From positions 2,810,001-2,874,000 of the forward strand of contig NZ_CP010945.1 of the NCBI RefSeq assembly GCF_000293885.2: a stretch of 64,000 nucleotides of DNA, given 5' to 3'. The translations under genes and the position numbers were made by a program. This stretch comes from Pseudomonas fluorescens NCIMB 11764. GTDB taxonomy: Bacteria > Pseudomonadota > Gammaproteobacteria > Pseudomonadales > Pseudomonadaceae. Under the pieces are notes generated by a model. It was given only the letters and a program-made list of their open reading frames with translations. It was not told where the DNA came from and searched no databases. Below are positions 54,764 to 62,903 of the stretch, piece by piece (the first letter of the stretch is position 1; the number at the start of each line of letters is the position of its first letter).

Positions 54764-55390
54764 TCAGTCGCCAGGCTTTCCCTGCTCCATCTCCCCAATC
54801 CAGCTATATGTGCCGTTTAGCCAAACGAAGACGCTGTTGAGCACCTCGCGCAAGTGCCGGATGTTGATGTGCGTAACGTCTGGGAGATGGTCTTTACCAC
54901 TATTGGTCGTCGCATACCGAAACGCCATCGAGTCTGGGTCAACGTTGTCCAACTGGCGAATGAACTCGTGAACAGCAGTAGCATTGGCGTCAGAGCGCTC
55001 TAGACCGATGCCCTTGAGCAGATGACGCAACTCCGACCACAGAGGCATCAACGGATGCTTGTCGTAGTTCTTGGGCTCTTTGCCTGTCAGAGCGCGAGCA
55101 CTCTTTAGCATCAGCTTGAACTGCAGCTCCAAGGAGTGGCGGTATAGAAAAAGCAAAGGGTAAATGCCGCTATCCAATGGCACCTGACGATTCGCCATCG
55201 CCTCCACAAGTCCGTCAGCGGCATCTTTGTATGCAAAAGCATAGAGATCGACACGAAAGTGAGACCAGTTCAGCATCGCGTTGTACTGCCAATCTTCACC
55301 CTGGATAAACAGCTGCTGGCCGGAGAAGTCTGCCGGCCACTGGATGGCCTCAAGCTCCGGGTCGAGCATCGGTGGCGATTCCTCATCCAT
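54764..55390 (-). CDS. Hypothetical HEPN-like protein
   Basis: 208 residues. The central helix YPLLFLYRHSLELQFKLML is typical for a helical group related to HEPN proteins in defence islands, and its Arg-His pair lies where catalytic HEPN residues are often found. The C-terminus (HINIRHLREVLNSVFVWLN) is helical too. Convergent with the helicase gene. It could be a toxin-like RNase; evidence is weak. Confidence 0.5.
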   Translation of the reverse strand: MDEESPPMLDPELEAIQWPADFSGQQLFIQGEDWQYNAMLNWSHFRVDLYAFAYKDAADGLVEAMANRQVPLDSGIYPLLFLYRHSLELQFKLMLKSARALTGKEPKNYDKHPLMPLWSELRHLLKGIGLERSDANATAVHEFIRQLDNVDPDSMAFRYATTNSGKDHLPDVTHINIRHLREVLNSVFVWLNGTYSWIGEMEQGKPGD

Positions 55391-55596
55391 ATCGTCTTCT
55401 CACGTTGGCCAGTCCATGGTTCAGAACTTTACGAGTCTGGGTGGACTACCGGCAACCTGTAAGTGGTTTTCTAGCGTGGACTACTGTGCGAGAAAGCGTG
55501 ATCCAAGGCTGAGGTCACATTGTCCTTTTTGCTGGATACTGACATCGAAAAATGGCTCTGATCCATGCTGGGCAGGGTTTGGTGCCTAATTGAGTC
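55391..55596. other. Gene-free spacer with a short direct repeat
   Basis: GTGGACTAC occurs twice, near 55440 and 55479. Otherwise nothing recognised. Confidence 0.4.
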
Positions 55597-56052
55597 TCAA
55601 CCGCCAACGTACCACAGCCGGTTAACTGTGCTCTTGGGCAGTTCTAATTGCCGGCAAACCTCCGCTTGAGAAAGGCCTGCCGCCTTGAGATCGCGCACCG
55701 CTTTGAGTCTTTCTGCGGCAGCGATCCTCTGGGGCGTAGTGAGCTTTTGGGGTTCGGCAGGTAGCTGCTCATCAAGAACACCGAGCTGCATGAGTTCTTT
55801 CATTGTGTCATTCAGAACTGAGCGCGCGGTCTTGCCCTCATCGGCTGCGGCCACCAGTGTGAGAAAGGAGAGTGGCATTAGGCCTAGCGCTTTAGCTAAA
55901 TCGGCACTGAGATCGACGGTAGCCGATGTCGTCGATGCTTCCAAGCGGCTTATGTGTGCTTGATCAGTCTGTTGCTGGAGGTCTGCTTGCGACAACCCAT
56001 GTCGAACCCTCAGCCACTGTAGCGTTGCCGCATATGCCTTCCGCAAAGACAT
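55597..56052 (-). CDS. Transcription regulator with two HTH domains
   Basis: 151 residues from the ATG at 56052. N-terminal XRE-type HTH (about 8-62: LRVRHGLSQADLQQQTDQAHISRLE) and a second HTH at the end (LKAAGLSQAEVCRQLELPKSTVNRLW) of the resolvase/sigma-4 kind. It is divergent from the three small genes at 56210-57510 and probably represses them. Such proteins are frequent in Pseudomonas integrative elements. The 157-bp gap to the next gene should hold the operators. Confidence 0.8.
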   Translation of the reverse strand: MSLRKAYAATLQWLRVRHGLSQADLQQQTDQAHISRLEASTTSATVDLSADLAKALGLMPLSFLTLVAAADEGKTARSVLNDTMKELMQLGVLDEQLPAEPQKLTTPQRIAAAERLKAVRDLKAAGLSQAEVCRQLELPKSTVNRLWYVGG

Positions 56053-56209
56053 CCAGCGCACCTCTCCACAAAAGGAGACGGTATGCCCCGTTTGATGAGT
56101 TCCACACAAATGTATATAGTCATTGCGATGGGACGAAAGATGCGCAACCTTTGCGATCTGTGCGTGCGCAGAGCCCTATTTCCTTTGTCGCCAATAGGAT
56201 CATCAATTT

Positions 56210-56605
56210 ATGACTAATTCTTCTGAGCACGAGCTGCTGCGGGAGGGGGAAATCTCCTCTGCTGGCACGTCGCTGTCTCATGCAGAAGTGGAAGTATTGG
56301 TCGCGGGGCGCTTCGGTCGTAAGCCTTTTTGCACCGTCGAGGACTGGGTCATCTTCCACGTCGACGAATCCCCAGAGTCGCTCGCGAAAGTACGAGCTAC
56401 TGGTCTGGAGCCGATGTTCATGTATGCCCACTGCGTCATCCATGACGGTCATGGCCGGTTTCCGCCAGGGGGCTGGGTGCGCTCGACCCTGTGTAAATCG
56501 TTCGACGGTGTTTGCCTGTTCGAGACGCGAAACACGGTGTACGTGCTCGTGGGAAAAGGGCGCGAGATGACTGCCTCGCTGAAGACAATATTTGGCTTAT
56601 GTTAA
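56210..56605 (+). CDS. Hypothetical protein, DUF6957-like
   Basis: 131 residues. Has an Ala/Ser/Glu-rich start, then VEVLVAGRFGRKPFCTVEDWVIFHVDES and FETRNTVYVLVGKGREMTASL. I recall this as a family of accessory Pseudomonas DNA (DUF6957), function unknown. First of three co-oriented small genes behind the divergent regulator. Confidence 0.6.
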   Translation: MTNSSEHELLREGEISSAGTSLSHAEVEVLVAGRFGRKPFCTVEDWVIFHVDESPESLAKVRATGLEPMFMYAHCVIHDGHGRFPPGGWVRSTLCKSFDGVCLFETRNTVYVLVGKGREMTASLKTIFGLC

Positions 56606-56647
56606 TCGCAGGCGCACTTCGCGGGCCTGCTCAACACGAGATACACG

Positions 56648-57118
56648 ATGTTCAGGATTAGCATGCAAGACCAGGCCGGCCCGGTGGGTATGTTCGGGGA
56701 CGGTCTCGCTCACTTCCACGCCATGTCGCGATCCTTGGTTACTCATTGGTATCACGTCAGTCTCAAGCGCCGGCATGAGGGACGGTTCGTAGCTTATGAA
56801 GAGATGCTGAACGATGAGCCTCGCTTGGTGGAGCTGCTGGTCTCCCAAGACGAGAGCATGGTCATTCAAGATGTCCAGGTCGTTACCCCGGCATGGATGA
56901 ACAAAGGGTCAGGCTGGAAGATGGAAAAGCTGAAATCGCTTTCCATGGGGTTCAACCAAGCAGAAGTGCCGATCTGTGTTCTGCACGTCGAGAGTGGTGA
57001 TGTGTACGTCAATACCCATCAGCGCGACCTCGATGTCGATGCCTTGGTTGGGGTCAGGGAGCTATATCGGCGCAGCGCTGCAACCACCGGCGTAGCCTCA
57101 GCGTCGGAGGCTCTGTAG
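56648..57118 (+). CDS. Hypothetical protein, island gene
   Basis: 156 residues; not recognised. Mixed alpha/beta with HWYHVSLKRRHEGRFVAYEE and VPICVLHVESGDVYVN. No export signal. Lies 42 nt after the DUF6957-like gene and ends 2 bp before the next start, implying coupling. Confidence 0.55.
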   Translation: MFRISMQDQAGPVGMFGDGLAHFHAMSRSLVTHWYHVSLKRRHEGRFVAYEEMLNDEPRLVELLVSQDESMVIQDVQVVTPAWMNKGSGWKMEKLKSLSMGFNQAEVPICVLHVESGDVYVNTHQRDLDVDALVGVRELYRRSAATTGVASASEAL

Positions 57119-57120
57119 CT

Positions 57121-57510
57121 ATGGACGACATCAATACCGTCGCAGTCGATTTACACGAAAAGCGCTACTCGGACTTCGACCTTCTTCGCATCGCCAAAGC
57201 AGTGAATCAAGACTACGACGGGCTGGTCACGGCCTACCTGGTGAATGTCCATATTCATGCGTGCAGTGCTGTTGGTGTGGTGTTCGGTCACATTTGCCCT
57301 GGGCCGTACCAACGATTTGCAGATGGTCGGCTGATTCGGACATCCGACATTCAGTCCGTAACGAAGGAAGGCAGTTTTTGGGTGATCAATACGGTCAACT
57401 CGAAGTACGTCATTGCGACGTTCAGGCGGGACGTCGGACGGCGTAGCTTGCGTGAGTTCATGCGCATAGCGGGAGACAGGTATCTGCCAACGCCGGATCG
57501 CCTCCAGTAG
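57121..57510 (+). CDS. Hypothetical protein, island gene
   Basis: 129 residues; not recognised. The start is 2 bp after the preceding stop. Contains HIHACSAVGVVFGHICPGPYQRFADGRLIRT, a possible small beta-barrel or zinc-free core. Last of the three-gene run. Confidence 0.55.
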   Translation: MDDINTVAVDLHEKRYSDFDLLRIAKAVNQDYDGLVTAYLVNVHIHACSAVGVVFGHICPGPYQRFADGRLIRTSDIQSVTKEGSFWVINTVNSKYVIATFRRDVGRRSLREFMRIAGDRYLPTPDRLQ

Positions 57511-57808
57511 CTCTGAGGTCGTTGTTTTGGGCTTGCCCCGCCTCGGGGATGGCTGTCGTTTACCAATCCCGCTGTTGCGGGACTTGGCCCCTTCGGGCTT
57601 CCATCCTCAAGTCTCCAGCCCTGCTTGGGCCTAGGCGCTCCGCTTGCCATTTCGGACGCCAGCACATGGTGCCTGCTCGATTCCCTAACCGTTGGCCATT
57701 GAATCCGGTCTCCGAGGTTTTGACCGCTTCCTCGGGAGCAGATAGTTATCGGACACTTTCAGCGATATCGTATGCTCGGTTCCCTATGCTTAGCCAAGGA
57801 CGTGTGGC
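57511..57808. repeat. GC-rich interspersed element, copy 2, plus promoter region
   Basis: 298 bp without a gene. 57520-57660 repeats the style of 48545-48700 (CCCCTTCGGGCTTCCATCC and GGCGCTCCGCTTGCC shared). The last 100 bp before 57809 are less GC-rich and probably hold the promoter of the nuclease pair. Confidence 0.5.
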
Positions 57809-58681
57809 ATGCCGAAGATCAAACCACTGGATATGAAGCTAATCGACCTTCTTTTCGAGATGGAAGGGGGTTACGTGTTGGACTTCTCAGACCGCACCAT
57901 GTCCCAGTTCTTCCTCGGAGAGCTGGAGATCGATATTGATGATCCGCTGTTCGCTGCGGATGGCACATCCAAAGCTAGGCGCCTGCGGAGCTTCCTCACG
58001 CTTGCCGATACACCGACTTGCGTGCGAGCGCTCAAAGCACTCTGGCAATATCGTCAGGCTGCGCTGGCCAACCAACGCAAAGATGAACCTGTGGTTAACG
58101 CCGAGGGGCGCTTCCTGACTTTGATTCAAGGCTTGGAGTCCGGCTCATCTGCCGACGTCATCAATGGCGATCCGTTCGCAGCTGTGCGTCAGGTAAATGT
58201 TGATCAGGCGGCTCAGTTGAAGAGGGCCCTGTTGGACATTCATAAGCTCGCTCCTCAAGCACGAGGCTACGCATTCGAGACGTTCCTCCAGCAGCTGTTT
58301 GAGGCATCCAACCTCCAACCTCGCGCACCATTTCGGAATACGGGGGAACAGATAGATGGAAGCTTCCAATGCCGAGGTGACATCTACCTTGTTGAGGCGA
58401 AGTGGGTAGTGAACCCTGTTGGTGCAGGGGAGCTGCACATCTTTCAAGGCAAGATCAGCCAGAAGGCAGCTTGGACACGAGGTGTTTTTATCAGTTACTA
58501 CGGATTCACTGACGTTGGGCTGGAGGCATTCGGGCGCGGCAAGAGCTTGATATGCATTTCGGGAAAAGATATCAACGATGCTTTAGACAAGCACATACCA
58601 TTTGCGGATGTAATCGACCGCAAAGTGCGGGCGGCTGCTGAGACAGGTTCAGTATTCGTACCTTTGGATAAATTGTTCTAA
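57809..58681 (+). CDS. Mrr-like restriction endonuclease
   Basis: 290 residues. N-terminal about 100 residues form a domain with GGYVLDFSDRTMSQFF and TSKARRLRSFL; I recall such a domain at the front of several abortive-infection proteins. The C-terminal half (about 150-270) is a PD-(D/E)XK nuclease of the Mrr kind: YAFETFLQQLFE, Asp183 in EQIDGSF, and Glu196-Ala-Lys198 in YLVEAKW. Mrr-like enzymes cut modified or foreign DNA. The next gene, 37 nt downstream, is a second putative nuclease. Confidence 0.8.
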   Translation: MPKIKPLDMKLIDLLFEMEGGYVLDFSDRTMSQFFLGELEIDIDDPLFAADGTSKARRLRSFLTLADTPTCVRALKALWQYRQAALANQRKDEPVVNAEGRFLTLIQGLESGSSADVINGDPFAAVRQVNVDQAAQLKRALLDIHKLAPQARGYAFETFLQQLFEASNLQPRAPFRNTGEQIDGSFQCRGDIYLVEAKWVVNPVGAGELHIFQGKISQKAAWTRGVFISYYGFTDVGLEAFGRGKSLICISGKDINDALDKHIPFADVIDRKVRAAAETGSVFVPLDKLF

Positions 58682-58718
58682 GCCCATGCGGCAACGCTAA
58701 ATTTCATCAGAGGCTCCA

Positions 58719-59915
58719 ATGTACCTAACCATCATGAAGCCCGAAGTGCTTCAGGACGTTGCATCGCTCGGTCGTGGTCTTTGGATTGTAGAAGGCCCTG
58801 ATGGCCCAGCGCTCGTGGTCAAAGCGGGCAAAGAATTTATCCTCGCCGCACGTGAGAAGCGCGAGCTGAAGTTCTATCTTGCACCATACAAGTCTGATGA
58901 GGCGCAAGGCCTGACGCTGTTGACGGCCTGCTTTGATGATCCGATTAGTCCGCTGACTATTAAAACACCTCTGATGGGTAGCGATCCTTTTACAGAGGGC
59001 CTGAAAAGTCTTCCTGACCGTTTTAGCGTCTGTTTTTTTGATGAACACAATCGCGAACTTCTCAGCAGTACAGCGCACGCTAGCCTTGAAGGGCTCCGAA
59101 AGTATGCAAAGGGTGTCAATCCCTTGGGGAAGGAGCACTGGCATCTCATGATGGAGCAGGCAGATCACTGGTTCAGCTTTACGACTAGGGAAGACGACAG
59201 CCGAGCAGTAACGTTGACGCTCTTGGAGGATCTATTTCCAAGCGACTTCCTGATCACCGACCTCACTCGCCAAGGCTTCCAGGGTTCCAGAGGTTTCTCA
59301 AATACTCACCTTGAGCGACCGGAGCCAGGACACCTACAGGAGCTGGATATCATCTATCTGCTCCAGCGTGCTTACTCGGCGGAGCAAATCATCCATGGGC
59401 CAGTGAAAGTCTCCGATGGGGAAGAGCTGACCGATGCTGTTGTTTTGGGGACGGAGGTCACGCTTTTACTACAGGCCAAGGACAGCCCAAACACAGCTGA
59501 AATGATGGGGACAAAGCTTGAACGAAAGCGTAAGAAGGCCCTGAGTCAGTTGAAAGGAGGCCTATCGCAGCTACGTGGCGCAGTTTCAACTATCGAGCGT
59601 GAGGGAAATCCCGCGCTGCGGCTTGTTGATGGTACTTCCCTCAAAATCGATCTTGCAGCACGCCCCCTTGTAGGAGTCGTGGTGGTAAAAGAGCTGTTTA
59701 GCGACACCTATGAAGAGTACGGGGCCATGATCTTGGATTTCATGGATGATGTAGGTGTTCGTGTGTTGGCATTTGATTACAACGAGTTCGAGGTTATGAC
59801 CAGGCACTGTCCCTCAGAGGAGGCACTCCTTTCGGCATTCTGGCAAATTTCCGAGTGCGCGGTTGAACAGAGGATCTATCCCAGACTTCGCTTCACTGAG
59901 CTTCCCCCACGCTGA
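58719..59915 (+). CDS. Putative PD-(D/E)XK nuclease, partner of the Mrr-like protein
   Basis: 398 residues, family not recognised. Its central part has Asp239 and Gln252-Ala-Lys254 (EVTLLLQAKDSP), the spacing of a PD-(D/E)XK site. A basic helix KLERKRKKALSQLKGGLSQLRG follows, as often seen after the active site in these nucleases. The N-terminal 200 residues are of unknown fold with beta-rich stretches. Same strand as the Mrr-like gene, with a 37-bp gap, so an operon is likely. A shared defence function is inferred. Confidence 0.6.
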   Translation: MYLTIMKPEVLQDVASLGRGLWIVEGPDGPALVVKAGKEFILAAREKRELKFYLAPYKSDEAQGLTLLTACFDDPISPLTIKTPLMGSDPFTEGLKSLPDRFSVCFFDEHNRELLSSTAHASLEGLRKYAKGVNPLGKEHWHLMMEQADHWFSFTTREDDSRAVTLTLLEDLFPSDFLITDLTRQGFQGSRGFSNTHLERPEPGHLQELDIIYLLQRAYSAEQIIHGPVKVSDGEELTDAVVLGTEVTLLLQAKDSPNTAEMMGTKLERKRKKALSQLKGGLSQLRGAVSTIEREGNPALRLVDGTSLKIDLAARPLVGVVVVKELFSDTYEEYGAMILDFMDDVGVRVLAFDYNEFEVMTRHCPSEEALLSAFWQISECAVEQRIYPRLRFTELPPR

Positions 59916-60031
59916 TTCACCACCATTTCCACTCAATGAAGGGTACCCCCGACAATCCCCTAGACTGAACTAGAGGTTTAAACGTCACTTCACCGTCGTA
60001 TAGGTTAGCGATCCGCAACAGTACCCTGGCA

Positions 60032-60475
60032 TCACTGAGCAAACATGCCGGCAATAATCCTGGCGTCGAGCAAGGCGTGGTGAGGCAGCTCTTCACCCTC
60101 GCTAGTCGGAGAAAGCGTCGTCGCATCGGTAGGAAAATTGCGAACGATTCTGGGCCATCGTCCGTCCTCATATACCAGGTCGCAAAAAAGCTCCCAATCG
60201 TACTGAGGGGCATCAGTGACGATCTCGACCTCCTTTTTGAACGACGTCAGAAACCTGAGCAGCGATATCCTGGCTTCAACAATAGGCAATGCGTAGCTCC
60301 CACCCCACAGCTGCGGAAGCACGATTTCCTTTACGAAATCACTGCAGTCTTCTTCTTTCCAAGCATCGAGCAATTCCACGTAGAATTCGCGCCCATCGTC
60401 AGCCACCAGTGCGAGTGATATCAGCTTCGCAGCCGCTGAGAGCTTGGTAAACTCACAATCAAGAAAGACCCTCAC
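60032..60475 (-). CDS. DEDDh-type 3'-5' exoribonuclease (RNase AS-like)
   Basis: 147 residues. Acidic residues in the exonuclease order: Asp and Glu in VFLDCEFT (residues 6 and 8), Asp in DAPQYDWELF, and His-X4-Asp in PHHALLDARI. This is the compact DnaQ-like fold of the Rv2179c/RNase AS group, which trims poly(A) tails in mycobacteria. Divergent from the next gene with 17 bp between starts. Confidence 0.78.
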   Translation of the reverse strand: MRVFLDCEFTKLSAAAKLISLALVADDGREFYVELLDAWKEEDCSDFVKEIVLPQLWGGSYALPIVEARISLLRFLTSFKKEVEIVTDAPQYDWELFCDLVYEDGRWPRIVRNFPTDATTLSPTSEGEELPHHALLDARIIAGMFAQ

Positions 60476-60492
60476 CTTGTTAGAACTCCGTA

Positions 60493-60858
60493 ATGACTAG
60501 GGCTCGCTTGGATATGGCGCAGGAAGGTCAGCTATGGGAAATGGCTCTCGAGCATCTTGGCTCAGACGGACTCCTCCAAGCGGTCATAGAAATGTGGAGC
60601 CGCGCCGCCCCTCCACCCAGACCATTGGTCGAACACCTGTCCACCAATGAGGTGAGTCAGGACGTCTTGAGCATACTGAAAATTGCCCAGCAGCGGGTAG
60701 GTGCCATCGTGCCAGGTCGAACGCCTGATGCAGGCACAGTCACGCTTTACGCTCGTCACGCTAGCAACTTAGTTGATGGGCTCATTACACTGCTGCCAAA
60801 GGTGAAGCTTTCGCAAGCCTTACGAGGCTCTTGTCTTGAAATCGAACTGGGGATTTGA
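60493..60858 (+). CDS. Hypothetical protein, island gene
   Basis: 121 residues, helical, not recognised (GQLWEMALEHLGSDGLLQAVIE). The start is 17 bp from the divergent RNase gene. It leads toward the next gene, whose start is 83 bp beyond its stop. Confidence 0.5.
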   Translation: MTRARLDMAQEGQLWEMALEHLGSDGLLQAVIEMWSRAAPPPRPLVEHLSTNEVSQDVLSILKIAQQRVGAIVPGRTPDAGTVTLYARHASNLVDGLITLLPKVKLSQALRGSCLEIELGI

Positions 60859-60941
60859 CGTCCGCACAGGCTCCACGAATACCAGTCAGCAACAATCCTA
60901 TTAAAACTTGCCCAGCGAAATGCGTCCTTTTGAGATGTTCT

Positions 60942-61277
60942 ATGAGCTCTGATTTAACTGAAGAAGAAATGCGTCATGCCCTTTTCGGCACACCTCAGCC
61001 AGAGGAGCAAGTTTCTACGCCGCTAGTGCCGGAGCCCGTGGAAGAAGTTGTGCTCGCCAAACCGCTGGTCGCTCCAGCAGCGAAGAAGAAAGTGGCAAAA
61101 GCATTTACGCCTAGGCTGAGGGTCACGTTACGTGTTGGAAACGAGTTTGAAGGAAAAATGGTCGAGTTGTTTCACGAGGCCGACACGTTGAGCTCGTTGC
61201 TTGCTGAGCAGGAGGCTGTAAAGGCTGCTAGGAAAAAGTACAAGTACGTGGAAGTGGTATCGGTTAAATCCATGTAA
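60942..61277 (+). CDS. Hypothetical protein, island gene
   Basis: 111 residues from the ATG at 60942. The first 25 residues are acidic (SSDLTEEEMRHALFG), then a Pro/Glu/Val-rich linker and a basic Lys-rich end (APAAKKKVAKAFTPRLRVTLRVGNEFEG). The start at 60855 would add an unlikely Cys-rich extension. Resembles short proteins of Pseudomonas integrative elements; function unknown. Confidence 0.5.
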   Translation: MSSDLTEEEMRHALFGTPQPEEQVSTPLVPEPVEEVVLAKPLVAPAAKKKVAKAFTPRLRVTLRVGNEFEGKMVELFHEADTLSSLLAEQEAVKAARKKYKYVEVVSVKSM

Positions 61278-61394
61278 ACGCGCCAAATGACCTAGTCGTG
61301 CAAAGGGTCGGCCCGTACTTGGATCATTGATTAAACATCTTGCCTAGCCAAAAGGGCCTTCAGATCGCTTGCATGCAGCTGCTCTTGATGCCTC
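61278..61394. other. Spacer before the fluoride riboswitch
   Basis: No gene seen. The 10-bp unit CTCTTGATGC occurs twice in tandem at 61382-61401, overlapping the -35 box of the promoter. Confidence 0.5.
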
Positions 61395-61422
61395 TTGATG
61401 CCATTGGCGCTGATGCTATAGG
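61395..61422 (+). promoter_or_regulatory. Promoter of the fluoride operon
   Basis: TTGATG (61395-61400) and TATAGG (61417-61422) with a 16-bp spacer. The start would be near 61429, immediately before the riboswitch aptamer, as expected if the aptamer opens the transcript. Confidence 0.65.
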
Positions 61423-61430
61423 ATCAGAAC

Positions 61431-61503
61431 AGGAGATGGCATTCCTCCTTTAACCGCCTTAGTGCTGATGATGCCTACGTGAACCCTGGACAGGGTGCGT
61501 AGG
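61431..61503 (+). promoter_or_regulatory. Fluoride riboswitch (crcB motif)
   Basis: The aptamer at 61431-61479 reads AGGAGATGGCATTCCTCC, TTTAACCGCC and GCTGATGATGCCTAC in order, which are the conserved pieces of the crcB motif. A competing stem CCTACG..AACCCT/AGGGT..CGTAGG (61474-61503) overlaps the 3' strand of the aptamer, as an expression platform would. A second hairpin CTGTCCT/AGGACAG (61513-61533) follows. Fluoride binding should raise expression of crcB about 120 nt downstream. Confidence 0.85.
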
Positions 61504-61622
61504 TGTGTCCCCCTGTCCTCCAATTCAGGACAGGCTATGATCTTACCCTTCGAGTTTCCCTTTTCCTTCAGCGCGAGCCGCTTGCCAATTAGTCCACTCA
61601 GATCTGATGAGGAGGACTCTCC

Positions 61623-62006
61623 GTGCTGAAGTCATTAATGGTCATCGCCGTTGGCGCTTCACTTGGAGCCTGGTTGCGCTGGATATTGGGCATGAAACTG
61701 AATGCTCTGTTTCCTACGATTCCTCCAGGTACTGTGGTCGCGAACATGGTTGGGGGCTACATCATCGGCCTGGCCATCGCCTTCTTGGCCGCTTCCCCTA
61801 CCCTCAGTCCAGAGTGGCGTCTCCTGATCATCACGGGTTTCTGTGGTGGGCTTACTACCTTCTCTACATTTTCAGCCGAAACGGTTGCCTTGATTCAGGA
61901 GGGCAGACTGGTCTGGGCGCTTGGCTCAATTTCGTTGCACGTTGCAGGCTCGTTAGCGATGACCGCTGCCGGGCTTCTGTCCTACCAAATGATTGGTACT
62001 CGCTGA
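61623..62006 (+). CDS. crcB: Fluoride exporter CrcB (Fluc)
   Basis: 127 residues, GTG start with AGGAGG about 9 nt before it. Four membrane helices; Fluc signatures [13 protein letters not shown] (about 11-23), [14 protein letters not shown] and [13 protein letters not shown] (about 79-91). It forms a dual-topology dimeric channel that lets fluoride leave the cell. First gene of the riboswitch-controlled operon. Confidence 0.95.
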   Translation: MLKSLMVIAVGASLGAWLRWILGMKLNALFPTIPPGTVVANMVGGYIIGLAIAFLAASPTLSPEWRLLIITGFCGGLTTFSTFSAETVALIQEGRLVWALGSISLHVAGSLAMTAAGLLSYQMIGTR

Positions 62007-62016
62007 GGAGATAGAA

Positions 62017-62370
62017 ATGAAAGGCTATATGGTCGTTTTCTTCACCCAACAAAACCGTCGTTATCAGGGAAAGATGCTAGGTGAATGGATCGTCGACGTG
62101 GCTAAAGAAATGGGGTTGCGGGGCGCCACGCTCTGCACCGGAATCGAAGGGTTTGGGCACACAGGAAAACTGCATTCATCGCACTTTTTTGAGCTGGCGG
62201 ATCAACCCACGGAAATTCGCTTGGCAATCACGGAAGATGAGGCCGAACGATTGTTCAAACGACTGGACTCTGAGGAAATATCGGTATTTTTCACGAAGAC
62301 GCCAATCGAGATGGGCACTCTTGGACAAACGCCTTCCAGTTCAGCCCCTTCGACAACTTCGGAGCTATGA
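62017..62370 (+). CDS. DUF190 protein
   Basis: 117 residues from the ATG at 62017 (10 bp after the crcB stop, with GAGGA before it). Conserved core [20 protein letters not shown], then [16 protein letters not shown]190 is a small cytosolic family found next to crcB in fluoride operons; its role is unknown and may be PII-like sensing. The stop overlaps the ppa start as ATGA. Confidence 0.88.
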   Translation: MKGYMVVFFTQQNRRYQGKMLGEWIVDVAKEMGLRGATLCTGIEGFGHTGKLHSSHFFELADQPTEIRLAITEDEAERLFKRLDSEEISVFFTKTPIEMGTLGQTPSSSAPSTTSEL

Positions 62371-62903
62371 ACATGAGCTACACGGACATTCCGGCTGGTA
62401 ACGCGATCCCCGATGACTTCTTCACCGTTATCGAGATTCCTGCAAACCACTCGCCGATTAAGTACGAGGTGGACAAGCCAAGTGGGCAGACCTTTGTCGA
62501 CCGCTTCCTCAGCACGCCGATGTTCTACCCGGCCAACTACGGGTTTATTCCGAACACGCTGAGCGACGATGGTGATCCGCTGGACGTCCTGGTGGTTTGC
62601 CCTTATCCCGTCTCACCTGGCGTTGTCATCCGCAGTCGCCCGGTTGGCGTGATGTACATGACTGACGAAGCCGGAGCGGATGCCAAGGTGATCGCAGTGC
62701 CTCACGAGAAACTTAGTTCAATGTACACCGACGTGAAAGAGTGCTCAGACCTCCCTGCCTTACTCCTCGCACAGATCCAGCACTTCTTCGAAAACTACAA
62801 AGCATTGGAGCCGGGTAAGTGGGTGAAGATGGTGCGTTGGGGGAGCGCGGATGAGGCGCGGGAAGAGATTCGCAAGTCGGTAGCGGCGTATATCCCCAAA
62901 TAG
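62367..62903 (+). CDS. ppa: Inorganic pyrophosphatase, fluoride-operon copy
   Basis: 178 residues, family I pyrophosphatase. The metal site GDPLDVLV (about 71-78) and the catalytic region KYEVDKPSG and [10 protein letters not shown] are clear. Soluble pyrophosphatase is strongly inhibited by fluoride, so an extra copy in a fluoride operon makes sense as a reserve. ATG at 62367 overlaps the DUF190 stop by 4 bp. An alternative start is Met3. Confidence 0.94.
   Translation: MNMSYTDIPAGNAIPDDFFTVIEIPANHSPIKYEVDKPSGQTFVDRFLSTPMFYPANYGFIPNTLSDDGDPLDVLVVCPYPVSPGVVIRSRPVGVMYMTDEAGADAKVIAVPHEKLSSMYTDVKECSDLPALLLAQIQHFFENYKALEPGKWVKMVRWGSADEAREEIRKSVAAYIPK

Noticed and set aside
57511..57808. A protein-coding gene in the GC-rich block (57522-57836 reading)
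   Set aside because: The reading has no known similarity, overlaps the nuclease start and follows the pattern of the non-coding block at 48545.
60855..60941. N-terminal extension of the 60942-61277 gene
   Set aside because: The extension is Cys- and Pro-rich without a ribosome-binding site, whereas MSSDLTEEEM is a typical start.
45310..61394. CRISPR array or phage genes in the island
   Set aside because: No regularly spaced repeats and no capsid, tail, terminase or lysis genes were seen.
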